The notes under the pieces were generated by a model. That model searched no databases. It was not told the origin of the DNA and saw only the letters and a program-made list of their open reading frames with translations. Of a DNA stretch of 64,000 nt, positions 24,030 through 35,632 are shown in pieces (position 1 is the stretch's first letter; every line of letters begins with the position of its first letter). The DNA lies in assembly GCF_937616625.2 (NCBI RefSeq), contig NC_065571.1, positions 49,337,651 through 49,401,650 on the forward strand, written 5' to 3'. Position numbers and translations under genes: made by a program. This stretch comes from Mercurialis annua (taxonomy: Eukaryota; Streptophyta; Magnoliopsida; Malpighiales; Euphorbiaceae).

Positions 24030-24958
24030 GAACAAAGGGTCAACGCGCCCTAGGGGTGAGCATCGGTCCGTTCGGTTCAGTTCGGTTAGAAATTTTTCGG
24101 TTTTTTCGGTTTTTGGTTTGGAAAATTCTCAAACCGAACCGAACTTTTAGTTTGGAGGTGAAAAAACCGAACCGAACCAAACCGAAAATTTCGGTTCGGT
24201 ACGGTTCGGTTCGGTTAAAACCGAATTTCACCACTTTTTATTTCTTTAAAATTTTTTATATTAAAATTAATTGAAATATTAAATAATTAGAGTATAATAA
24301 ACTTCCATATATGTTTAAATAACAATTATTAACTTATATATCAACAATAATTAAGATATAAATACAAAAAACATATAAATATAAGTATATATGTATATTA
24401 TTTTTAAAATATATATATATTTTATATTAAAGTTTGGTTAATTCGGTTTTTCGGTCGGTTCGGTTTTCAAAACACCCAAACCAAACCGAACACCGAACAC
24501 CAAACTTTACCTAGAGTAGAAACCGAACCAAACCGTTTTCACCGAAAAATCGAACCAAACATCAAAATTCGGTTCGGTTCGGTTTTTCAGTTTGGTTCGG
24601 TTCTTGCTCACCCCTAACGCGCCCCCTAAAATTGTGTCATGGGATCATCTAATCCAATTTATACTTTTTTGAGCAACTAACCCCAAAACTCTTCATTTTC
24701 GGGTCAAATAATCCCATAATTGTATTTTTAAAACGCGTAAAATATAAATCGGAGATGAGGGATGCAAAAAAATAATTAGATACTTCCCTAATTGTTGCGA
24801 TATAATTATTCTTAATCTGTTTTTTAAAATTAAAATATAAATTATGGGGTTATTTGACCCAAAAATGAAAAATTTTGGAGTTAGTTGCTCAAAAAAGTAT
24901 AAATTGGACTAGATAACCTCGTGCCACAAATTTAGGGAGCGCGTTAACCCTTTGTTCA
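24030..24958. mobile_element. Mutator-like MITE carrying a nested hAT element
   Basis: Ends GAACAAAGGGTCAACGCG ... CGCGTTAACCCTTTGTTC. A second family member lies at 32009-32360. Flanks AATCTTTTT and AATATTTTT suggest a 9-bp duplication. The paralogous site near 49160-49180 has no insertion. The left arm is interrupted by the hAT element at 24051-24616. Confidence 0.75.
24051..24616. mobile_element. Non-autonomous hAT element, rich in CGGTT repeats
   Basis: TAGGGGTGAGCA ... TGCTCACCCCTA termini with an exact 8-bp target duplication ACGCGCCC (24043-24050 and 24617-24624) are the hAT signature. Tandem CGGTT/AACCG arrays near both ends can form a long hairpin and produce shadow reading frames of no meaning. 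Confidence 0.85.
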
Positions 24959-25394
24959 ATATTTTTTTTGGAACATTCTTACATATATTAATAAGCTGTA
25001 TATAAAATACATTGAAGCCAATGAAATTGGTTTTGCCATATTACAATTTTTATTTTACATTTAGTTTTTATTTTAATAATTGTATTATAATTATTAATAT
25101 TTTTATATTGCTAAACATTAGAGTTGGGATATATATACACACACACTCCAAATTTAAAACTCATCTTCTAATATTCGTTTTTGAGAAATCTATAATTTCT
25201 TATAGTAAATTATTACATATAGATTAAGCAATAAAACTCATCCATAATTTTTTTTACTAACCCATGCTTGATTAATATTTTTATTACAATAAAAAGAGGG
25301 AGAATCGAATCTAATACTCTTAACCGAGGCTATACATGTGGGGACACGCTTGTTTAATGTTTATTAAATACAAATTAATGAATAATATCTTGAG
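24958..25394. repeat. Duplicated GLR flank, second part
   Basis: Matches 49165-49727 (for example 'gaacattcttacatatattaataagct'), minus the hAT and Helitron insertions present in the other copy. No gene seen. Confidence 0.65.
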
Positions 25395-25488
25395 GGATTG
25401 AATTTTCTCAAGTATATTTTGAATTTGAGTAGGTCATTTCACGGTATATACCATTCTTTTTTTTTTTTGAAACTCAATACCAACTTTA

Positions 25489-28400
25489 TTAATGAATATC
25501 AGAAGCTAGTACATCAATAAGAAAATGAGGTGGACTATTCCACACTCTACACACAGACATAGAATTGACTGCTTTCGCCAAACAATGGGCAGCAGAATTC
25601 GCTGAGCGTTTTACAAAAGTAAAGGAAATATTATCCATATTGCGCAACAAAACCTTGATGTCAGACACAACATCAGCAAAATAAGAGATATCCTTGCAAG
25701 GGCTCTTAAGAGCAAGGACTAGCTCTTGACAGTCTGTCTCAACACGAATCGGAGAAGCTCCTCTAGTTTTCAGCCAACTAAGAGCCTCACGAAACCCAAT
25801 TGCCTCCGCAGTTCGTGGCTCATAAGAACCGAGAAGACCAGCCTGCTTGGCAGCACAAAAATGACCTCTATGGTCGCGAAGAATACATCCATAGGCACTA
25901 AAGTTTCCAGCAACAACAATGGCAGCATCAACATTGCAAGTGAAAGTACCTGGAACCGGGTTATGCCAACAGCTTGCTGGAGGATGAAGCGCAGGAGAAG
26001 AGCCGTTCAGTTTAGAAGCTCTTGCGTCTTTCCACTGTCTAAGGAAAACGCTAGATGCCCGCACCACATCAGCAGGAGAATCAGATTTTTGATTCCAAAC
26101 CATATTATTCCTGTTCTTCCACAAATACCAGAATAAAACACACAAACCATCAAAATTATCGGTACTCATCATAGCATATTCACATAGAACCAATCAATAA
26201 AAGACATAGCAGATCTATTATAGTTGGTCTTTAAAAATAGCTTGAGACAGTCTTGAGCGAAAGAGCAATCACGGAAAACATGAGTTTCAGATTCGCCTTC
26301 CTCCTTACAGAGACTGCATTGATTCACAACCACGGCATGACGTTGTAGAAGATTGTCAACCGTAGGAAGGCAGCCTGTTAGAGTTCTCCATAAACAATTC
26401 TTAACTGAAGGGGGAATACTCAAACTCCAAAACTTATTCCAGTTAATCTTTTGAATAGAAGAATCTATAAGATGATGATTACTAAAAGACTGATGATAGG
26501 CACTTTTGACTGAAAATAAGCCCTTTTTATCCTTGTTCCAGAACCAACAATCATTGTTTCTGCTTGGGTTTAAAGGAATAGAGTATATAAGAGCCCTATC
26601 CCTTTCATTAAACAGAAAATCAATAATGGAGGTGTCCCAACTCGCTCCTGGGATGATAAGCTGAGAGACATAAATAATGTCATTATTTTGCGGTTCCATT
26701 GACGTTACAAACGGAGCGTCGTTCGCCGGAAGCCAAGGATCAGTCCAAATCAACGTAGATGAGCCATCACCTATCTTACGAGCTAAACCTTTAACCGCAA
26801 TCTCCCTCCCAGCCAAGATACTACGCCACACATACGAAGGATTACTTCCGATAACTGACTAAAGAAAGCCACATTGAGGAAAATAACGAGCTTTGAGAAC
26901 CGCTGAGGCCAAAGAAGAAGGAGAATGAAGGATGCGCCAGCTATGTTTAGCCAACAAGGCAAGATTGAAATCATGCAAATTACGAAAACCAATCCCTCCG
27001 AATCTTTTAGAAAGACACATTTTTTCCCAGCGTTGCCAAATGATGCCCAAATTACTATTTCCCGAAGCTTTCCACCAAAACCGAGATATAACCTTCTCAA
27101 TATCATCACAAAGATTTTTTGGGAAAAGAAATACTCCCATGGCATAGGTAGGTAAGGCTTGAAGCACAGCCTTTATCAGAATCTCTTTACCTGCTCTAGA
27201 GAGAGACTTCTCTTTCCAATCTTGAAGTCTTTGAAGAATGCGATCTTTGATGTAACCAAAGGTTTGGGTCTTGCTTCTCCCTACAGAGATTGGGAGACCC
27301 AAATAAATACCCATCTCAGTAACCTGCTGAACCCGTAGGGCATTACAAATGTCAGAGCACATCATATGATTTGAGTTTCTGCTGAACGTGATGGAAGACT
27401 TCTGAAAGTTGACTCTTTGGCCCGAGGCTGATTAGTAACTAGCAAGGCTCTCGCGAATACAATCTGCTTCAGCTATTGTGGCATTGAAGAATAAATAGCT
27501 GTCGTCCGCAAAAAAGAGGTGAGAAACAGGAGGGGCTGTAGGAGCAATTTTAAGACCATGTATCTGACCCCGGTTAACTTTAGAAGCAAGGAGTTTCGAT
27601 AAGCCTTCAGCGCATATGATGAAGAGGTATGGCGAAAGCGGATCTCCTTGCCGGAGGCCACGGAAAGGCCGGATAGGACCTAGTTCTCTGCCGTCATGCA
27701 CAACAGTATATTGAACCGTCTCGACACAAAGCTTGATCTAGTTAACCCAGACATTAGAGAAACCAAGGGTACTCAACATAGCAGAAAGAAAACCCCATTC
27801 AATGCGTTCATACGCCTTACTCATATCAAGTTTAAGGGCAGCCAATCCTATTTTTCCTTGACGCTTACATTTAAGATGGTGAAGCAATTCATAAGCAACT
27901 AAGACATTATCAGAAATTAAACAATCTGGAAGGAAAGCACTTTGAGAAGGCGAAATGATATATGGCAGAATTTGTTTGAGTCTATTAGCAAGCATCTTAG
28001 ACACAATCTTAAACAAGACATTACACAAGGCAATCGGTCTCATATCAGTAATATGACTAACATTTTCTTTCTTAGGAATAAGAACAATGAGCGTATCATT
28101 CAAACCATTCGGCATATGGCAATTATTAAGAATGTCAAGGAAAGATCTAGATACCTCAGAACCCACAATATTCCAAAATCTCTGAAAGAACGCTGGGTTA
28201 AAACCATCTGGTCCCGGACTCTTGTCTGGGTGCATAGCAAATAAAGCTGTGCGGACATCCTCTTTTGTAAAGGTCCTGGTGAGGAACTCATTCTGGGCAT
28301 TAGACACCACTGAACCAACAACAGAAAGAACCTCTCTCATATCACCATTGTTAGAAGAGTAAATAGATTCAAAATAATCAACAATTAGATTATCCAAACC

Positions 28401-29553
28401 TGAGCTCCAAGTTCGCCAATTTCCCTGGTCATCTTGAAGTTGTTGGACTGTATTTTTTCCTTTTCCTTGATGAAGCGAAAGAATGAAAATACTTCGAATT
28501 GCAATCACCTTCTTGGAACCAAAAGAGCTTAGCTCTCTGCCTCCAATAATCCTCCTGTTGGGTAAGGATCATGCCATAATCTTTAGAGGCATTGTTGTAT
28601 TGAGCCAGCGAATAAGAATCAGTTTTTCCTCTGTGTCTAGCCATCATGTGTTTGCTGATATCCAATCTCCTTTTGAAGGACTTGATAATAGCTCTTCCCC
28701 AATTCTGAAGGGCCTCGGTACAGTTAGCTATGCGCCCTTTGATGCCTTCAGAAGCATTCATATGCCAAGCTTGGAAAACAACTTCAGAGCAATCATTTTC
28801 TCGGAGCCAAGAGTTCTCGAATCTGAAGCGACGAGAATGAGTATTTTGCTGCCCAATTTTTAACTCTAGAAACAAAGACGAATGATCAGAAGAGATTGTG
28901 TTAATATTACGGAGCTTTGACTGATTGAAGCAGGACTGCCAAAGGGGATTAACAAGAACACGATCAAGGCGCTCCTCGATCCAATTATCCGTACCTCTTC
29001 CTCTTTCCCACGTATAAGGATGACCAATCATATCTAAATCCATAAGGTCACAATCTGTAATAGCCAAATTGAAACCATCAATGAGCCAATTAGGTTGAAC
29101 ATTACCTCCTCTCTTTTCACTAGAGCGGAGTATGTCGTTGAAGTCACCAGCACAACACCAAGGAAGGGAGGCCAAATTGTTGAGAGAACGGAGAAGATCC
29201 CAAGACTCACGGCGACGGTGTCTTTCCGGGAACCCATAAAAACCTGTGAAGCGCCATTGCGGCAACTGAGGGAGAGAGACAATGGCATCGATGAAATTAT
29301 TATCAAAGCTTCTGATAGAGACCCAATCTTGATTTCGCCAGAACAAAGCCAAGCCACCACCATGGCCAACACTGTCGACAATACAGCTACCTTCAAACCC
29401 TAAACGGGTACGGACCCGGTCCATTTTGTCATGTTTTATCATCGTTTCCATAAGGAAGATGAGAATGGGTTTATGGATATGAACCAAATCCATAAGGACA
29501 CGGACTGTGCGTGGGTTACCCAGCCCACGACAGTTCCAGTATAAAATACTCAT
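25489..29553 (-). pseudogene. LINE ORF2: endonuclease, reverse transcriptase, zinc knuckle, RNase H (broken)
   Basis: In order: an exonuclease-endonuclease-phosphatase domain starting SILYWNCRGLGNP (29550-28900), reverse transcriptase with the FADD active-site box near 27510, the zf-RVT zinc-binding region (about 26500-26250), and a type I RNase H (about 25960-25600) with Asp, Glu and Asp catalytic positions visible. The frame is interrupted by a one-base shift in an A run near 28450, TAG near 27738, TAA near 27432, TAG near 26859 and another shift near 26185. Each break is local, and the conceptual protein is otherwise continuous. It cannot make active enzyme from this copy. Confidence 0.9.
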
Positions 29554-30692
29554 TTCGGTAGGTGGGCCTGCTCCACAGGGCCCACCAAATGCAAGTTTTT
29601 TGATTCAGTTGTAATGGGTTGCTGGCCCAAAACTTCAAATCGTGAAATATATTCCCCTTGCCCTGGAATATTTTCTTGGGTACGCTGCCTTTTAGGATCC
29701 AAAATCACCCCTTCTTTTATCATAATAGTTTCCTTATTCACCATCAGACTAGATTGTGCACTGCCATGCTCGTTAGTTGCCTTTTGAGTTACTGCCTTAT
29801 TGACCGGATCTGATTGTCTCCCTGATTGCCTTGATTGATGGTGTTGCCCCTCAAAATTATCAACTTCCATATTTGCTTCATCCCCTCCGTCGTTCACCGG
29901 AGTACCTTTTTTCAGCCATGGATTAGCTGAGAAAATTTTCGGCTCACCCATAGTTGCTCTTATGGAACTGTCATACTTCTTCTCCGGAGGATTAACAGGA
30001 CTGTCATAGCGTTCCTCATAAATTTTTTCTGAATGGCCGATTATACCACATATAAAACAGAAGGATGGAAGTCGTTCGTATTGGAAAGATAGCTCTATCC
30101 AGTCCCCACCACTTCTCTTCATCAACATATTCTGCTTAAGAGGCATACCTACCTCCATTGAAATACGAATTCTCATATAGTTTCTCCACGCACCATCAAA
30201 GTTTTTTTTATCTGTCTCCACATGATGACCAACATAGTTCCCAATTGCCAAACAAGTTGCCTCTGTTCTGAACCCAACAGGCAGATTATACACTTGGATC
30301 CACATCTCAATTTTTGTTAAACTCACCATTGATGGTAGTTCATCGTTCTCCAACCGTTTCACCAGCAGAACATTCTGGTTGAACGTCCAGGGACCATCAT
30401 TCAATACTCGAAGGATATCGAGTTCATGAAAGAATTCAAATAGAAACTGGCCTACCACCTCAGTTTGTGTCACACTAACTCCCCTTCCCGGCCTCCATAG
30501 AGTGGACAGGGTTTGTCTCATCGATTCAAAATGAATTGGTTTTTGTAAAAGGAATTTCCCCACCATGTAGAATTTACTCGCTTCCACCATTTGTAAATCA
30601 TCTTCTAGAATAAGCCCTTCCACAGATCTATCATCCAGAGATAGTTTAGAGCATAGCTCTGTCACTTCCTTGCCACTGGAGTTTCCAGCCAT
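29550..30692 (-). CDS. LINE ORF1 (DUF4283 and zinc-knuckle nucleic-acid-binding protein)
   Basis: An intact 380-aa frame from an ATG at 30692 (the frame itself is open to 30755). The N-terminal half is the DUF4283 domain typical of plant LINE and retroelement gag-like proteins. It is followed by a CCHC-like knuckle at CFICGIIGHSEKIYEE, where the last cysteine is replaced by Tyr, so metal binding may be impaired. ORF1 in this family binds element RNA. Its TGA stop overlaps the ORF2 ATG as ATGA at 29553-29550. Confidence 0.8.
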   Translation of the reverse strand: MAGNSSGKEVTELCSKLSLDDRSVEGLILEDDLQMVEASKFYMVGKFLLQKPIHFESMRQTLSTLWRPGRGVSVTQTEVVGQFLFEFFHELDILRVLNDGPWTFNQNVLLVKRLENDELPSMVSLTKIEMWIQVYNLPVGFRTEATCLAIGNYVGHHVETDKKNFDGAWRNYMRIRISMEVGMPLKQNMLMKRSGGDWIELSFQYERLPSFCFICGIIGHSEKIYEERYDSPVNPPEKKYDSSIRATMGEPKIFSANPWLKKGTPVNDGGDEANMEVDNFEGQHHQSRQSGRQSDPVNKAVTQKATNEHGSAQSSLMVNKETIMIKEGVILDPKRQRTQENIPGQGEYISRFEVLGQQPITTESKNLHLVGPVEQAHLPK

Positions 30693-30947
30693 GATTAATG
30701 AGTAAAACAAGATGAAACAGGAAGAAAATAACACTCCAAAAGGAGAGACTATCACACTCCAAAAGGAGAGACTTTTCTAATGAAAATACGGTATATACCA
30801 TTCATTATAAAATAAACGGTGTAAATAAAAAAAGCACAATCAATCAAATTAATCTGCACCGTTCATTTTATAATAAACGGTATAGATCGTAAATATTGAC
30901 TTCTTAAAGTTCAAATGAATTTGAAGGAATTCCAATTCTATCTTGAG

Positions 30948-31433
30948 AATATAATTCCGTGACCATATACATCATAATAAAATTTACATTTATGATTTTT
31001 CGAGTTCTTACACAACTAGAAATTGACAAACAACGTCTAGGTCTTATGAGAATATTCACTTCAAATTCAAATTATTTAGAGGCACTTAGACTTTGTAAGA
31101 TGACTCAATGAACAACTGACTTGGAATTCATTCGCTTAGCTTGAATTCAACTGTTCCAATAAATGTTCATGGTAATCAGAATCCTAGTAATCTAATTGAA
31201 AGTTGAAACAGTCTCATAAGAGTACATTTCCAGAAAATTAATTCTCCACAAACTTTCAAGTCACATATTTAAGGAATATACCAATCATTGACTTTTCTTC
31301 ATAATGCTGTGGGTTCTCCTTCTCACTTTAAAGTCTTTGACGTATATGGTAAGAGGGTGGCTGCCTATTTGGGATGTTCGAGAGCGTTCCTAATTTCTAA
31401 AATCCAATTTTTACTAATATATACTCCCTCCGT
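30948..31433. repeat. Duplicated GLR flank (partners 50465-50860 and 18780-19080)
   Basis: Aligns with 50465-50860 through 'aatataattccgtgaccatatacat' to 'cataatgctgtgggttctcct'. No coding sequence seen. Confidence 0.7.
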
Positions 31434-31722
31434 CCCACTCTAATTGACAAAATATGAAGTTTGTGGTGTCTGATTCTAATTGACAAAACTAATATAACTA
31501 TAATTTTTTTCTTCAATTTTCCATCTTTACCCTCATTTAAAGTCATATCTTTTATGGAAAAATGGTGAATATTTAATGAAAATTTGACTAATATACTAAT
31601 AGCATTAATTAGCTCTATTATCAATAGAAAAAGGGTATACAAGTAACTTTTTATGTCATTTATTAGTTTGTATTTGTTATTGTAATTTAGTTATTTTGTC
31701 AATTAGGATGGGACAGAGGGAG
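31434..31722. mobile_element. Stowaway MITE (Tc1/mariner type)
   Basis: Terminal CTCCCTCCGTCCC and its inverted partner GGGACAGAGGGAG, with TA on each side, are the Stowaway hallmark. 289 bp, non-coding. Confidence 0.85.
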
Positions 31723-32008
31723 TATATATATAATGCTCGTTTATTGCACGGCTTGTCATGACATTAAAAAGTGAAGGAATTATGTTTTTGAGCTATATAT
31801 TTTTAAAATTAATAAATAAAATATTATCACAATAGGCGGTACAATAAAAAATAAAATAGATGGATTAAATAGCGGTTTTTATAATATTCTTATTTATAGA
31901 TATTATTGTGGGAATGACCGTTATATTTCTTTATCTTTTGATTGAATATATATATTCTCTTTGTTTTAAATTGACAAAATACTATAGCATAAAAACATAT
32001 ATTAAGAA

Positions 32009-32360
32009 GAAGAAAGGGCCAACGCGCCCCCTAAACTTGTAATACGGGTCATCTAACCCAATTTATACTTGTTTGAGCAACTAACCCCAAAACTCTTCAT
32101 TTTTGAGTCAAATAACCCATAATTATATTTTTAAAACGCGTAAAATACAAATCGAAGGTAAGGGATGCAAAGAAATAATTAGATACTTCTCTAATTGTTG
32201 CGATATAATTATTTTAAATTTATTTTTTGAAATAAAAATATAAATTATGGGGTTATTTGACCCAAAAATGAAGAGTTTCGGGATTAGTTACTCAAACAAG
32301 TATAAATTGGGTTAGATGACCCCGTGTTACAAGTTCAGGGGGCGCGTTGACCCTTTGTTC
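32009..32360. mobile_element. Mutator-like MITE, second member of the 24030 family
   Basis: GAAGAAAGGGCCAACGCG ... CGCGTTGACCCTTTGTTC with the exact 9-bp duplication TATTAAGAA (32000-32008 and 32361-32369). The 352-bp body is nearly the same as the outer parts of 24030-24958 without the hAT insertion. Confidence 0.85.
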
Positions 32361-32369
32361 TATTAAGAA

Positions 32370-33282
32370 CGTTTAATATTAGGACTAAAATATTGTCGCA
32401 TGTTTATTTAAACATGAGAGGTCGTATTAGATAAATTTACATTATTATTTGCTAATGAAAGACATGGATTAAAAGAATATACATTATTTTAAATTAACCT
32501 ACACTTATCATTTTCACTAAATGATATAGATTTACCGAACATGATCTCGCATTTGCAAGTGAACTTTATAATTAGTTTGTAAAAGAATAAGTTATCAACC
32601 GCTGAATGAATTATAATTATTTTACTTATGATAAAATAAATAAAATAGACAAAATATAGAATAGCCATAAAAAATTATTCTAAAATTTAATTTACTTTTG
32701 TTTTAAATATGTATATATAAAATTTTCACAAGTATCCTTATGCAAATCAAGTAATCTACTGCGAAATTACTATATATATTTTTTCAGTAAAATTATAGTC
32801 GAAACATTAGAAAACACACTCGAACACCTCAACTATATTGACATTCTCTTAGCACATGTATCGTGTTTTGAAATTAGTATTAAAAATAAAATTAAATACT
32901 ATAATTAATAAGAATATAATAATATTTATTTAATCACTTAATAATAATTAATTCCTTACAATTTGAAATTAATAATAACAATAATAATTAACTTCCGTAT
33001 CAGTTTGAAACAAAAATAATATTTATAATAAGTTTGTGAAAGCTAGAATATTTATCAGGTTTTAATTTTTCAATCGTGAAACAGTAAAAATAATTGTCAT
33101 AAAAGTTTAAGTATGAGGTAAAACATATTCATATAAGAATTTTTTTTTTTTAATGTATAGCATATTGGTTTACATTGACCAAATCAAAATATGATTACTA
33201 TTTTGTATCCGATAAGAGTTTAGAAATGGAATAAAGCAACGACGTCTGAATTCTGACTTGGTCCCTCTCCAAAATAGCTTCT
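32370..33282. other. AT-rich intergenic DNA
   Basis: No open frame. The stretch 33140-33200 resembles 16980-17040 and 47555-47600, so it is another scrap of GLR upstream flank. Confidence 0.4.
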
Positions 33283-33291
33283 TTTCTTCTT

Positions 33292-34535
33292 GGCAAAACC
33301 CATGTGGAAACCCCTGTAGTTTACTTGTTTTGTTCGAGAGGTCCCTGTCTCAAAGTTTGTCATGTCTGGATCCATGTACTTGTTATTATTTCAATTTTGA
33401 CACCCTTACCTGGACGGAATTGAGCAAGTGTATCACACTCTCGTTAAATGAGAGTGTGCAAAAATATAATTCTCACATTTTAACACTTTAATCCTAAAAA
33501 ATAATACATAAAATATAAGGACTTTCTACCATATTTTACCATCATCTTCTTCCTTTTTCTTCTCCTACTTTATCTTCTTCCTACTGTTAAATTCCTTTTT
33601 GCTTTCATATGTCTTTAAAGAAGCACTAAAAACCAAAAAATGTCTAAGAAATATTGATTTAAACTAACTGATATTATTACCCTTTAAAAATTCTTCTTCT
33701 TGATTTTAACTAACTCGTTTTATTATCAAGACTATTCTTGATCCATCTGATTGATTTAAACTAACTTGATCTCAGAGTTTCACTCACCGCACCAAAAAAA
33801 TATTCGCTATCAATGTCACCGTCATGAGAACAGGTAAGAATATGACGATAAGGCGGTGATAGTGACGGAGGCGACGGCGGTGCTGCAATAGAGGGAAGAA
33901 TCTGAAAATTAGGATAAAAAAACTTGTCAATGTCGAAAACAACCAACGACCCATCATCATAAGCGGAAAACCCATTAATCTTTACGCTGTTAACTTTAAC
34001 TTCGTCGGAAGAATTTCTGTTGGAAGTGACGACTAATGAGTGATTAGCCCAAAATGTTGAAATTTTGGAACCGTACGGAAGAGATTTGAGTGAGTTGAAG
34101 GAAATTGAGAACGAAAATAGGTGGAGCTGGAGAAGATTAAGAGGGGGTTGCCGGTGCGAGTGATCGACATCGGAAGATGGGTTGTCATTCAAGTAGAGAG
34201 TTATATTAAGAGTGAAACAGGGAAGAAGAAGATGGCTAAATTCTTATTTTAACATTAAATTTATTGTGTTTTACCATTTGTTATTTAATTATGACTTTGA
34301 ATAAGACAAGTCCTTAGTTATGATGCCATGTGGACTTTAATATATTAAAAATAATGCCATGTCATATTTTTCCGTTTGTTAACGGAGAGTGAGCATCACT
34401 TGCTCAATTCCGTCCAGGTAAGGGTGTCAAAATTGAAATAATGACAAGTATAAGGATCCAGACGTGACAAACTTTGAGATAAGGACCTCTCGAACAAAAC
34501 AAGTAAAGTACAGGGATTTCTCCATGAGTTTTGCC
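33292..34535. mobile_element. Pack-MULE-like element carrying an unrelated open frame
   Basis: A 1.24-kb element with roughly 170-bp inverted ends (left about 33292-33455, right about 34375-34535, starting GGCAAAACCCATG and ending CATGAGTTTTGCC) and an exact 9-bp target duplication TTTCTTCTT (33283-33291 and 34536-34544). The interior is less AT-rich than the flanks and contains a 143-codon frame that is not transposase. This is the arrangement of a Mutator-like element that has captured host sequence. Confidence 0.75.
33761..34192 (-). CDS. Captured gene fragment inside the Pack-MULE-like element
   Basis: A 143-aa frame starting MNDNPSSDVDHSH. It includes a Leu/Phe/Ser-rich stretch, a segment ending in GFSAYDDGSLVVFDID that resembles a beta-propeller blade, and a Pro/Ser run. 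I do not recognise the parent gene. Fragments of this kind are usually copied from a host exon. Whether it is expressed is unknown. Confidence 0.45.
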   Translation of the reverse strand: MNDNPSSDVDHSHRQPPLNLLQLHLFSFSISFNSLKSLPYGSKISTFWANHSLVVTSNRNSSDEVKVNSVKINGFSAYDDGSLVVFDIDKFFYPNFQILPSIAAPPSPPSLSPPYRHILTCSHDGDIDSEYFFGAVSETLRSS

Positions 34536-34544
34536 TTTCTTCTT

Positions 34545-35204
34545 TGGTTTTTTTCTACACCTCGCTGAATGTTAGCTTCCTCTTCAGCATGACGGAGTCA
34601 GATATTAAAAGCGCTAAATTACAATATATATTAGGTTTAATCATTCAAAAATAACCTATCTTTTCAAATTTTTTGTTTATGACTCAAATCTTTAAAATCG
34701 TCAATTTTAGCCTATTTTTCATTTTTCAGTTTCAATCATAGTCAATTGTTTAAATTAAAGTAAAAAAAAACTTTAAAATATATCGTTCATATTACTTCAT
34801 ATTATTCTAATTTATCATTTTATCATAAAAAACTTCCAAACATGAACATTTTAAAAGTTTGGGCTATAAATAAAAAAAATCAAAAAATTTGGGTATTTTT
34901 AAAATAATAAGCCTATAATATATGAAAAATTAGATACTAATTTCGAGAATATTTTCAGTTGAATGGGGCCAAGCCTCTCCCTAACCCCCTCCTAGTTCCG
35001 TCATTGCTCTTCAACTTTTGAGGGCAATGGTCGGTGGCACTGCCGAGCAATTATGTAGTATTGTGCTCCTACCGTTTCAGGTAGGGAACGCCTACCAACT
35101 TTCATAGGCAATGCTATGCCTTTTTTATACTAAGAGATCTTGTTTGAGTTACTCTTTTTTGCTCTGGTGAGCATGCCAGGCGGAAAAGGTGGCTCTATAT
35201 AGTC
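34545..35204. other. Intergenic DNA, no gene seen
   Basis: AT-rich first half. The less AT-rich stretch 34960-35130 has no sustained frame and may be transposon debris belonging to the Copia relic that follows. Confidence 0.35.
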
Positions 35205-35458
35205 AAAAAAATTTGGAGCTGTGACAACCAATCTGCCATCAAAATTGCAGAAAACCTAGTGTTCCATGAAAGAACGAAGCATATTGAAATAGACTGCCAC
35301 TTGATAAGACAGAAAATTGAAGAGAATTTGATCAACTTGTTTCCAATAACCTCAGCTAATCAGCTTGCTGATTGCTTCACCAAACCCATTCCAGCTCCAT
35401 CCTTTCAAGCTTCTGTTGTCATTGTATACTCCACCTTGAGGGGGGCTAACAGAATATG
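35205..35458 (+). pseudogene. Relic of a Ty1/Copia RNase H end
   Basis: The translated frame carries the Copia C-terminal signature: [11 protein letters not shown], then [18 protein letters not shown] and [12 protein letters not shown] purine run (TTGAGGGGGG, about 35437-35446) like a polypurine tract follows directly. No upstream protease, integrase or reverse transcriptase remains. Confidence 0.85.
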
Positions 35459-35632
35459 AGTTAACTGATTTTCAGTTAACTAAGTTATGATCATATGCTT
35501 CGCATGTATTTAATAGCTCATGTATATAACTTGATGATTAAGCAATTAGTTTGTGATTTTCAGTAAGGATAGTGAGTCACATACTCAAAACTTCTATTTA
35601 TAAAAGTGCCTATTAAATAAAAAGGGGAAATG

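Larger units (their letters stand above)
25457..30787 (-). mobile_element. Near full-length plant L1-type LINE with RNase H
   Basis: A 5.3-kb element on the minus strand with ORF1, ORF2 and a poly(A) tail (25457 onward, seen as T on the plus strand), bounded by the 16-bp target duplication ACGGTATATACCATTC (25441-25456 and 30788-30803). The perfect duplication indicates a recent insertion, although ORF2 is broken. Confidence 0.92.
25395..30938. mobile_element. MITE interrupted by a full-length LINE
   Basis: Left end GGATTGAATTTTCTCAA and right end ...GGAATTCCAATTC are imperfect inverted repeats flanked by TATCTTGAG (25386-25394 and 30939-30947). Without the LINE the element is about 200 bp with an internal hairpin (accgttcattttataataaacggt type). 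The matching site near 50470 in the copy C flank is empty. Confidence 0.65.

Noticed and set aside
24040..24274. Overlapping frames on both strands rich in Arg-Thr-Glu or Asn-Arg-Thr
   Set aside because: Produced by CGGTT/AACCG repeats in the hAT element, not coding.
33258..33491. 77-codon plus-strand frame
   Set aside because: It falls in the inverted terminal arm of the Pack-MULE-like element.
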